This document shows, in pieces, positions 1 to 8,129 of a stretch of DNA of 64,000 nucleotides. A program made the position numbers and the translations under genes. The DNA comes from Meira nashicola (lineage: Eukaryota; Basidiomycota; Exobasidiomycetes; Exobasidiales; Brachybasidiaceae): NCBI GenBank assembly GCA_001600355.1, contig BCJU01000001.1, positions 4,712,013 through 4,776,012 on the forward strand, written 5' to 3'. The notes beneath the pieces were generated by a model. It worked only from the letters and a program-made list of their open reading frames with translations. It was not told the DNA's origin and did not search any database. The first letter of the stretch is position 1. Every line of letters starts with the position of its first letter.

Positions 1-47
1 AAAAGTTGAAAAGCTGACAAACTAATACATTGCTACTTCATTTACAG

Positions 48-626
48 GGGTATCTTTATCACTGGTGCATCTATATTGGGAGCTGGTGTTCGTGCACCAC
101 GCATAACGACCAAAAATTTGATCAGTATCATCTTTTGTGAAGTCGTTGCAATTTATGGTGTGATTATGGCAATCGTTTTCTCATCAAATATTAGTGGAAA
201 TTTGGAAGGAGGACCGGACGGATTATGGAAGCCAGATAATTACTATACGGGTAAGTAGATGGAAAGATGATTGTAGGTGCGGAATCGTGGCTAATCATTC
301 TTACTTCTCTCTCTCCCTCCAATCCATTCAGGATTCTGTCTCTTTTGGGGAGGATTGACGGTCGGACTTTGCAATCTATGTTGCGGTGTCGCAGTCGGAA
401 TTACAGGTGCCAACGCCGCTGTTGCTGATGCGGCAGATTCCCAATTATTCGTCAAGATTCTAGTCGTGGAAGTGTTTAGCAGTATTTTGGGATTGTTTGG
501 ACTGATTGGTGAGTGGATGTGTGTGTTTTTCAAGGCTGATTGATTTGATTGTACTGACATATTTTATCAATTGTGCTTCTTATAGTCGGTCTTATTATGA
601 CAGGAAGCGTTACAGAGTTCAAGTGA
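48..626 (+). CDS. VMA16: V-ATPase proteolipid subunit c'' (Vma16), 3' part
   Basis: This is the C-terminal part of the c'' proteolipid of the vacuolar H+-ATPase, a membrane-ring subunit of the Vo sector that moves protons into vacuoles and endosomes. The gene runs off the left edge, where an intron ends in TTTACAG at 47. I read three exons: 48..250, 332..508 and 586..626. The introns are 251..331 (GTAAGT...CAG) and 509..585 (GTGAGT...TATAG). The spliced reading contains [14 protein letters not shown], a hallmark of Vma16, followed by a membrane segment with FCEVVAIYG, whose Glu matches the essential proton-carrying acid of the family. Next come [22 protein letters not shown] and the last helix, ending MTGSVTEFK then stop at 624..626. 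The match to the family is close. Only the number of missing N-terminal residues is unknown. Confidence 0.95.
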
Positions 627-1294
627 TTCACCTTTTAGAGTCATGATTCGTTCAGCAATATACTACACCCTTTCAAATGGACCAATCAATCTATACAAGT
701 GTAAATATTCAATGCAATGTTCTACCTTCACAATGATGCAAAGAAAAGTAAAGTCAACTTGGCTAATACGAAACTAGGGCTAGAATTTATCCTAATACTA
801 AGTAATCCCTATAAGTTCGCATCCTAGGGCCTTTGCAGCAAGAAGGGGGTCTTTATTAAAATTCCTACCATCATTGTCAATATGGCATATTGTGCAGACA
901 AGCAAATCGTTCTTACTCATCACCTTTAGAACAATCCCTAAGTCGATTATTAAGAAGGATCATATCATCACCGCTTTTGCGAGTACAGGTTTACTTAAGC
1001 AGAACTCAACTTGATCTTCGCGCTTTCAAAAATGCAACCCCTCAATCGGGGGCGTGTGTGTGTGTGAGCTGTGTGTGTGTGTGTCGCGCTTTTGTAAGAA
1101 GACGGTCAATTCGGGTGGAAAATCTGCCGTTCAACAAAGTACAGCTTGTGTGCCTGTGTTCGGGGGAACAAGGATAAATATCCGCTTATGCGTACCTACA
1201 CTCAATCAGATTGCATCACCGAGGTACATCGTCTCCACTACTACTCCTTCTCACCACCACCTCTTCTTACCGCTATCAAAACACATTACACAAA
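627..1294. other. intergenic gap, VMA16 to ETF-beta
   Basis: This gap of about 670 bp holds the VMA16 3' end and the ETF-beta promoter and leader. The only notable structure is a pair of GT runs at 1054..1084. The 5' leader just before the ATG is pyrimidine-rich (1221..1270). No RNA gene or convincing small protein gene is visible. Confidence 0.6.
1054..1084 (+). repeat. interrupted (GT)n microsatellite
   Basis: Two GT runs, 1054..1066 and 1071..1084, are separated by AGCT. The tract lies about 210-240 bp upstream of the ETF-beta start codon, so it is in or near that promoter. Such tracts can form Z-DNA and vary in length between strains. Confidence 0.9.
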
Positions 1295-2116
1295 ATGAGG
1301 CCTACTCTAGTAAACAATTTGCGTGTCCTAGTGCCGGTTAAGCGTACAATTGATTATGCGGTCAAGATTCGTGTTGCTTCTGACGGAAAAGGAGTGGATA
1401 CAAACGTAAAACATGCAATGAATCCTTTTGATGAAATTGCAGTTGAAGAAGCCGTTAGACTACGTGAAAAACATAAAGATGCAATCACAAAGATTACTGC
1501 AGTTTCTGCTGGACCGGCAAAAACTGCAGACGTTTTACGTACTGCTTTAGCAATGGGAGCAGATGATGCAATTCACGTGGAAATTCCTGATAATTCGTTA
1601 GGAGGACCACTAGAACCTTTGGGCGTTTCAAAAATCTTGAAAGCAGTTATCGATAAAGAAAATGAAAAAGAAGAAATCGGTTTAATCATTATGGGTAAAC
1701 AAGCAATCGATGATGATGCATCACAAACAGGTCAAATGTTAGCAGCCATTTTAGATTGGCCACAAGCAACATTTGCATCAAAGTTGGAATTTAAAGGTAA
1801 ACTAGAAAAAGGTGAAAAAGTCCAAGTCACACGTGAAGTTGATGGAGGTTTGGCAGTCGTTGAAACTTCTTTACCATTTGTTTTGACAACCGATTTACGT
1901 TTGAACGAACCACGTTATGCATCTTTGCCTAATATTATGAAAGCAAAGAAGAAACCATTCCAAAAATTAACATTGAAAGATCTTGGATTAGAAGATGCTG
2001 CTAAGCCTAGATTGGAAACCATCAAAGTACAAGAACCACCAAAGAGAGAAGGAGGTGCAAAGGTTGAATCGGTTGATGATCTCGTCAGCAAACTTAAGGA
2101 GGCTGGGCGCATTTGA
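1295..2116 (+). CDS. electron transfer flavoprotein subunit beta
   Basis: This is the beta subunit of mitochondrial electron transfer flavoprotein. With ETF-alpha it passes electrons from acyl-CoA and other matrix dehydrogenases to ETF:ubiquinone oxidoreductase. The protein is 273 residues, close to the roughly 255 of the human protein. [17 protein letters not shown] near the N-terminus and [17 protein letters not shown] in the middle match the nucleotide-binding fold. [20 protein letters not shown] at about residues 200-220 is the conserved recognition-loop signature of ETF-beta. I chose ATG 1295. The open frame continues upstream only from a TTG through sequence with no family similarity. 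The single exon ends 115 bp before the convergent RPC34 stop. The yeast counterpart is called CIR1. Confidence 0.95.
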   Translation: MRPTLVNNLRVLVPVKRTIDYAVKIRVASDGKGVDTNVKHAMNPFDEIAVEEAVRLREKHKDAITKITAVSAGPAKTADVLRTALAMGADDAIHVEIPDNSLGGPLEPLGVSKILKAVIDKENEKEEIGLIIMGKQAIDDDASQTGQMLAAILDWPQATFASKLEFKGKLEKGEKVQVTREVDGGLAVVETSLPFVLTTDLRLNEPRYASLPNIMKAKKKPFQKLTLKDLGLEDAAKPRLETIKVQEPPKREGGAKVESVDDLVSKLKEAGRI

Positions 2117-2231
2117 ACAACTTCAAATTCGGCAGCTTACACATTCACACACACACGCAAGAGCAAACTTGACAAAAAAGCTATACTAAATTGTACATTG
2201 AAAATAAAATGTTGATAAAAGTACAAAATGA

Positions 2232-3830
2232 TTAGACTTCTTGGCCACCATATTCGTCCTCTTCGTTCTCATCAGGTGCATTTAGAGAAATATCTGCACC
2301 AATCGTATCATCCTCTTCTTCCCCATAGTTATCATCGTATTCAATAGTGCCGTTCACATGATTGCCATTGGTACCGTTTGTCGTCACTTCTCCGTCAAGA
2401 ATTTCGTTCTGTGCAATTTCCTTCGCTCGCATATTGGCACAACGTTTGATCCAATCACGCATATACAAACATGCTTCCGCATTAACAGGTCCACCAGCAG
2501 AACAGAAATCGAATACGGGACAATGAGCACAAGGCACTTCGATCCAGCCAGTATCTAGACGAATCTGTCTTATAGCTCTGTATACGAAGACGCTACCGGC
2601 AGACGGTGCAGCACTCATGGCCACATCTTCATCATCATCTTCATCCTCTTCTGAATCCTCTGAATCGCTTCGTAAAGGAATTGACTTGGAAGACGAATCA
2701 TTCTTGCGCTTACGTTTCTCTTTCTTTTTCTTGTCTTCGCGATCGCGACTTGAATGACGAGAAGATTTGCCAGATTTACTCTTGCTCGAACTGCGTCGAC
2801 TACTCTTGCTACTCTTGCGTTTGCGCTTTCGGCGATCATCTTCGCTTAAATTAGATTCGCTCGAGCTTCCATCTTCGTCCGAACTTTCATCGTCTGAACT
2901 TCCAACATCGCTTCCCTCGCTGCTTTCATCCGAATACCCATCACGTTTGCCTTTTGAAGTCCATTCGTCATCATCGTCATTACCTCCTCTGCGAAAGTGT
3001 GGAATCTTTTCCACCTTTCCATCGTACACCAAAACATCCAAAAGGCTTTGAACGTTTTCCACTTGCAAATCTGTATCGGTGATATTGCTTTTCTTGAGAA
3101 ATTGCAAGCATGTAGATGCAGTTGGGAGAGAATTGATGTGCGAAGCAGGGTATATAGGCCTGTCGGATGGATCTCGTGATTCACCACGCTTGCCAGGCCA
3201 GGTTTTCGATGCGATAAATTGATACAAGACAGTGCATAATTGATCGATAAAAACAGTATCTAACTCGTTGTCCGTATACCAAGGTCCACCAGATAGCTCA
3301 ACCGAAGGTGTAAGGCTTGATAACATATAAATCTTTCTCGTCGGGAATTTGACAGATTTGACAGCCTTGATCAATCCTTTGCTTTCTAATGATTTCAAAC
3401 AACGTTGCATGACCGTTTGATGAAGATTTGCACGTAATTTGAGTTGCTTTGTCCATATTCCTTCGTTCCCAGCTACACGAATGAAAGAGAAGATGATACT
3501 TTCATCATGATCCAATTGTCCCATCGTACTTGCTTCACTCTTGCTAAAAGCGATGAATTGAAGGCCACCATTATGATCTTGTTGAGCGCTTAAAAGACTT
3601 TTTGATAATAACGAATTTATACTTTTTTGTAAATCATTCACATCCATATCACTAAACACATTTTGAATCTTTTCGTTACTGATCGTTTGACCATTTTGAC
3701 GTTGAATTAGTTGCCAAATTCGCTTTTCATTTGCATTTAATTGACCTTGATCTTTTCTACTTCCGCTACTACTACTACGTGATTTTGACTTCTTTGTAGA
3801 TGAAGAAGATGCAGAAGGTGAAGACGGCAT
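2232..3830 (-). CDS. RPC34: RNA polymerase III subunit Rpc34 (human RPC6/RPC39 homologue)
   Basis: This is a subunit of the Rpc82-Rpc34-Rpc31 initiation subcomplex of RNA polymerase III, which contacts TFIIIB and opens promoters of tRNA and 5S genes. The protein is 532 residues against about 316 in yeast and human. Residues about 30-280 hold the tandem winged-helix region (IWTKQLKLRANLHQTVMQRC is typical). Near the C-terminus are C434, C437, C443 and C454, spaced CX2CX5CX10C as in the iron-sulfur motif of human RPC39 (CPVFD follows the first pair). The extra length is mainly a Ser/Asp/Lys/Arg-rich insertion at about residues 284-404, just before the YRA segment that leads into the cysteine motif. 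An Asn/Glu/Asp-rich tail of about 70 residues adds the rest. The gene is a single exon and converges on ETF-beta. Confidence 0.93.
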   Translation of the reverse strand: MPSSPSASSSSTKKSKSRSSSSGSRKDQGQLNANEKRIWQLIQRQNGQTISNEKIQNVFSDMDVNDLQKSINSLLSKSLLSAQQDHNGGLQFIAFSKSEASTMGQLDHDESIIFSFIRVAGNEGIWTKQLKLRANLHQTVMQRCLKSLESKGLIKAVKSVKFPTRKIYMLSSLTPSVELSGGPWYTDNELDTVFIDQLCTVLYQFIASKTWPGKRGESRDPSDRPIYPASHINSLPTASTCLQFLKKSNITDTDLQVENVQSLLDVLVYDGKVEKIPHFRRGGNDDDDEWTSKGKRDGYSDESSEGSDVGSSDDESSDEDGSSSESNLSEDDRRKRKRKSSKSSRRSSSKSKSGKSSRHSSRDREDKKKKEKRKRKNDSSSKSIPLRSDSEDSEEDEDDDEDVAMSAAPSAGSVFVYRAIRQIRLDTGWIEVPCAHCPVFDFCSAGGPVNAEACLYMRDWIKRCANMRAKEIAQNEILDGEVTTNGTNGNHVNGTIEYDDNYGEEEDDTIGADISLNAPDENEEDEYGGQEV

Positions 3831-5554
3831 TTTGACAATCTCTCACAAAGGATGTGGGACGTCTGAATATCTTTCTTTTCTATCGGAACATAAGAAGTGA
3901 AAGGTCTAATTTCGATACTGACTTGTTCGCCAGGCAAGTAGCAGATGAAGTCAGAATACATACTCTAATTTGTTATAGGATGCATGCTAAAATCTTCCTG
4001 TTCAGCTTTTGCAACAATACGCGTATGTAGCTCCAAAAAATTAAGTCACAAATTTAGCACGTGGAGGCAGGCAGCATTTCGCAGATTATGTAAACATCAT
4101 CGCTCAATCAATGGCCGGTTGCTCGGATTTTGGTTTCCATGGCGGCTTCAAAACAGTCTGTGGTTCAAATCGGATCCGACGTTTATGGATAAATGCTTAT
4201 CAGACCGAAAGTCTTATATCAAACATCCACGGATGAAATCAACAAAAATCGAAACGCGGTCTCCATTGAAAAACGGTCAAATTCGAAACGCATTTTTTAT
4301 ACAAGTACATAGACTAGTCTAGGCGACTACAAATTGTCGATCACCGAATTGTGGCTGTAAAGGGTGCTTTTATAAAACATTGCTAAAATTTCACCCGTTA
4401 AGCGCACCACCAATAATTGCTTTACACGATGCGAAACAAGAACGGATGCAAAATAGTCTACGCGGACACACGTTCAGTGCATCGGCCGAAGCATGGGTTG
4501 AGGGTTTGTCAAATTTTCCTTAGATCAACGCATGACGTTTTACGCCAATTTGCTTAAACCCGGAATTTTACCAACCGACCAACAGAAAAAAACAACATTC
4601 GAGTCTTGACAAATATTTTAATAGGCTGGCTATGTCTGTCTTAATTAAAAAGAAAAAAGAAAGAGTTCGATGAATGAGAGCAGACGAGCCGGACTTACAG
4701 AGATAGTAGACACACGCGCAAGCCCTTTCTTACTGAATCGGCCAAACGGCACTTTACCTTGCGTATACAGTGTGCATACAAATGTGTTTCAAGAGTATGC
4801 GTAACGCACGTATATACGTACACACACGGTACACCCACCTTACTTGCAGGCTAGATAAAATTTATTACACATAGTCTACAGCCAGACCCGATTGCGGTCC
4901 TTTAATCAAATTTGCCTCGATTGAATTCACCCTTCTCTTACGACGATAACCATCCTTTCCCAAACAAGCATTTGAAGTTGACCTTTCTAGGCGCTTCTTG
5001 CGTTTTTAAGTGCGTTTTAAACGCCACCCCGCTTTTGCTCATATTTGAGCTGCGGATCGATACGATTGCACAAAACATTCACATATATATTGGAGTGCCA
5101 CTTGGATTGACGAATAGGTGTCACACGCCATTCTTTTCCCATCTACGTCCACTTCCTTCACATCTTACACAAGATTGCAACCAATCACGGCGGCACGCGA
5201 TTTCGACATTCATTCGGAATACTACTTGTGAGGCAGGATCGGATTAATTTAAAACTTCGGATTCCAACGTGTGAGCAAAAAAAAGCAGGCAGTCAAGGTC
5301 CCCAGACGATCATTTGCCAAGAACTCAAAAAGGAGATCATCTTTACATATCATCTCTTTCTTGTGCCACTCCTATCTTCATTTTACTACTTTCGCGCTAC
5401 AACATGAGTATTTGCAGAATATAGTAAAACAAGATAAATAACGTTTTATTTTGAGGCTTGACAGCAAAGTCATAAAACAAACCTATAATCATTCACTGCG
5501 CTTCATTTCAACCCAACACCCTGCATATACCCTCAAAGCCGGAAACGTTCAAAA
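3831..5554. other. 1.7 kb intergenic region, RPC34 / HAL4-like kinase
   Basis: This is a divergent promoter region between RPC34 (-) and the kinase (+). I see no protein gene that I can support. The longest frame (3984..4322, 112 codons) has no recognisable content. The region holds the palindrome TAGACTAGTCTA at 4310..4321 and two further TAGTCTA copies near 4454 and 4867. A very short upstream frame, ATG to TAG at 5404..5424 (six codons), lies about 130 nt before the kinase ATG and could act as a uORF if transcription starts further upstream. Confidence 0.5.
4310..4321. promoter_or_regulatory. TAGACTAGTCTA palindrome
   Basis: This is a perfect 12-nt palindrome in the gap upstream of the HAL4-like kinase. 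The same 12-mer occurs at 49904..49915 in another gap, where it is extended to 16 nt. Two-fold symmetry fits a dimeric DNA-binding protein, but no known factor is assigned. Confidence 0.4.
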
Positions 5555-7759
5555 ATGGCGCAGCAAAGTACAAATGAAGCATCTGCTACTAACGGATCCC
5601 CATCCAAGCAAGATACTTCTCCACCTTCGATTACAGCCACTTTACAAAACGGTGCATCAAGTGCAGATCGTTTATTCCGTCCATTGACAAGTATGATGGC
5701 AGCATATGCTTCTTCAAACAATGAGACTCAATGCGATCGTGAACGGTTAGCCAAAGAAATGTTGTCGGATAGTGAAACTGAATCAAATCTCTCACGACCT
5801 CCTTCACCTGATCGATCAAACTTTCCAAAACGTCGATTAGGTGGAATGCAAAGTCGTGATAATTCCATTGTGAAGCATCCTTCACAAAATTTAGAATTAG
5901 TACGTGAGCCAACACCTTTTGATGCATTGGGTAATCCAATCGATAAGACAAGTAATGCGGGAACTACTACCCAAGCAAGCGCATTAAACCAAGCACCCGC
6001 TCAGACCAATGGTCACGCAAACGGAGTACAATCGGCCGCTGCTGCAATGTCACCTTCGCGTCCATCTTCCCCTCCTCCGCGCGCAATGTCACCCAAACCC
6101 AAAGCTGCTGCCTCTACAAAGGTGAGCAGCGGTGGAAGTGTATTGAACGGAGTGGCAGATCCGGGTTTAGCAAAAGCAAACAAAGTTGGCGCAAATGCAG
6201 ATCAAACTGTTACATCGCCATCAACAAATGAACCACCAGCAACAGCAAAACAAGAAAGTACGGGACGTGATATGCGAGGAATGATGAGAAGGATGCTCTC
6301 TTCATCTGATGCAGGCAATGCGCGCGGCAATCAAGCTGGCGCTCAAGGATCACCTTCTCGCAGCCCCGCCGTTCGTGCTGTCGATCATGGCGTCAATCAT
6401 AGCTCAGGCTTATCTAGTCGCGGCTCATCACCACCTGGCAGTCCAAGAAGCGAGCTTGGGCCAGAATCTGCAGGATTGCATCAAGCTTTAAATAATCTCG
6501 ATTTCGGTTCAGGAGGAAGTCCTTCTACAAGTCAACCTCCAAGTCGTAACGTGAGCGTCAAACGTGACGGACGAGAAAAAGATGAAAAAGCAGCAGCAGG
6601 TGGAAACGAAAGTGGACGTTTAACAGTTGCTGCTTTACGTGATTGGGAAGCAAAAGGGTCATCTAAACCTGCCAAGAAGAAAGATGGTGATGCGAAATCA
6701 AGCGCAAGCAATACTCTCCGCGATATGATTGGTCTCACTCGTCGTGGATCAAACACATCTCAAGGCAATCGATCTGACGGTGGAAGTAAGAAAGGTGGAA
6801 GCAAGAATGGAGGTAGCGAAAGTGGTCGTGGTGGTGGTGAAACGGCAAGTCTTTTGAAGAAATATGGGGTTTGTGAGAAAGCTGCAATCGGCAAAGGTGC
6901 TACAGCTGTTGTTCGATTAGCACACAAATGGGATCGCAGTACGGAGAAGTTATATGCCGTGAAGGAATTCCGTAAACGAAGAAAGAATGAAACCGAAAAG
7001 GAATACGTTAAGAAATTGACATCCGAATTCTGCATTTCTTCCACCTTGCATCATATCAACATTGTCGAAACTGTTGACTTGGTTCAAGACGAAAACAGAC
7101 ATTGGTGCGAAGTGATGGAATACTGCCCAGGTGGAGATTTATATGCTGCTATCAAACGTGGTGGAATGTCACAAGCTGTAGTAGAATGTAGCTTCAAGCA
7201 AATTTTGAGCGGTATCGCTTATTTGCACAGCATGGGTGTTGCGCATCGTGATATCAAGCCTGAAAATTTATTATTGGACGCAAGTGGACATATCAAGATT
7301 ACCGATTTCGGTGTATCTGACGTTTTCCGTATGTGTTGGGAGAAGTCAACCCATTACAGTAAAGGATTATGTGGAAGTGAACCATACATTGCACCTGAGC
7401 AATTCGAACATAAAGAGTATGACGCACGCTTGGTGGACGTTTGGGCAGCAGCAGTAGTATTTTATTGTATGCAATTTCAAGAACTTCCTTGGCGAGTTGC
7501 CAAGATGTCAGATCCGACATTCAAGGAATTTGTTCATTCTTATCATACTTCTACTTCACCGCCACCTTTGTCCAATTTATCGCCACGTGAATGTCGACCA
7601 TTGCTGAAGAAGATGCTCTGTCCTGATCCGAAAGGACGTATTATGACAGAAGAAATCTTTAAAGATCCATGGTTTATGTCCATCAACGCATGCGAAAATG
7701 GAGTTTCATCGGATCACAAGCATCAAATTGTACCTTTACAGGTTACATCAACTTCGTAA
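5555..7759 (+). CDS. SAT4/HAL4-like Ser/Thr protein kinase
   Basis: This kinase belongs to the fungal Npr1/Hal5/Sat4 (HAL) subfamily, whose yeast members tune plasma-membrane ion and nutrient transporters such as Trk1. The protein is 734 residues. Residues 1 to about 430 are low-complexity, rich in Ser, Pro, Gly and Asn, with many SP and SPS sites. The kinase domain covers about 434-707. It has GKGATAVV as glycine loop, the ATP-binding Lys at K470 (YAVKEF), HRDIKPENLL with catalytic D566, and DFG with D584. The segment after DFG (GVSDVFRMCWE, then GSEPYIAPEQF) resembles the Sat4 group, with SEPYIAPE in place of the usual APE context. The start is the first ATG of the frame, with AAAA just before it. 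Role in salt or potassium tolerance is inferred from the family. It converges on GEM1. Confidence 0.85.
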   Translation: MAQQSTNEASATNGSPSKQDTSPPSITATLQNGASSADRLFRPLTSMMAAYASSNNETQCDRERLAKEMLSDSETESNLSRPPSPDRSNFPKRRLGGMQSRDNSIVKHPSQNLELVREPTPFDALGNPIDKTSNAGTTTQASALNQAPAQTNGHANGVQSAAAAMSPSRPSSPPPRAMSPKPKAAASTKVSSGGSVLNGVADPGLAKANKVGANADQTVTSPSTNEPPATAKQESTGRDMRGMMRRMLSSSDAGNARGNQAGAQGSPSRSPAVRAVDHGVNHSSGLSSRGSSPPGSPRSELGPESAGLHQALNNLDFGSGGSPSTSQPPSRNVSVKRDGREKDEKAAAGGNESGRLTVAALRDWEAKGSSKPAKKKDGDAKSSASNTLRDMIGLTRRGSNTSQGNRSDGGSKKGGSKNGGSESGRGGGETASLLKKYGVCEKAAIGKGATAVVRLAHKWDRSTEKLYAVKEFRKRRKNETEKEYVKKLTSEFCISSTLHHINIVETVDLVQDENRHWCEVMEYCPGGDLYAAIKRGGMSQAVVECSFKQILSGIAYLHSMGVAHRDIKPENLLLDASGHIKITDFGVSDVFRMCWEKSTHYSKGLCGSEPYIAPEQFEHKEYDARLVDVWAAAVVFYCMQFQELPWRVAKMSDPTFKEFVHSYHTSTSPPPLSNLSPRECRPLLKKMLCPDPKGRIMTEEIFKDPWFMSINACENGVSSDHKHQIVPLQVTSTS

Positions 7760-8129
7760 ACCAATCGTGTGTCAACCCATTCAATGCTAGAGGTGGTGCT
7801 TTGAATGGATATAGATCAACATGTCGTGCCTAATATTTCTCTTGAAGGGTCAATGTTTTCTTTTTGTCTTTTCTCTCTCTTTCATGCTCATGTATCTTGT
7901 CATTTCTCATTTGTTCATCCCTTTTTGCGACCTGTACATCTTGGTTTCGTATCATTCATGACTAATTTAACGATGACGACAGCATAAATGTGAGTGGAGT
8001 GTTGAATCTGTCAATGCCTAAGAGTGATGGGCTGCATAGATATCCAATTGTATTCGTGCAGTCAACATGAGTTGTGTCATTAAATCAAAAGTGGTGTTCA
8101 TACATTTCGTTTCATTATAAAATAAAAAA
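7760..8129. other. convergent 3' gap, kinase / GEM1
   Basis: This 370-bp gap lies between two converging genes. It has a T/C-rich stretch around 7855..7930 and an A-rich end near GEM1 (AAATAAAAAA at 8119..8130), consistent with 3' UTRs and polyadenylation signals. Nothing else is recognisable. Confidence 0.5.

Noticed and set aside
890..1341. Two 95-codon frames over the GT tract upstream of ETF-beta
   Set aside because: They are driven by low-complexity GT repeats, overlap each other and the real gene start, and show no recognisable protein features.
2606..3187. Several frames on both strands over RPC34
   Set aside because: They are shadows of the low-complexity Ser/Asp/Lys region of RPC34 in other frames.
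3984..4322. 112-codon plus-strand frame in the RPC34/kinase gap
   Set aside because: There is no similarity, domain or compositional signal of coding. It lies in a promoter region.
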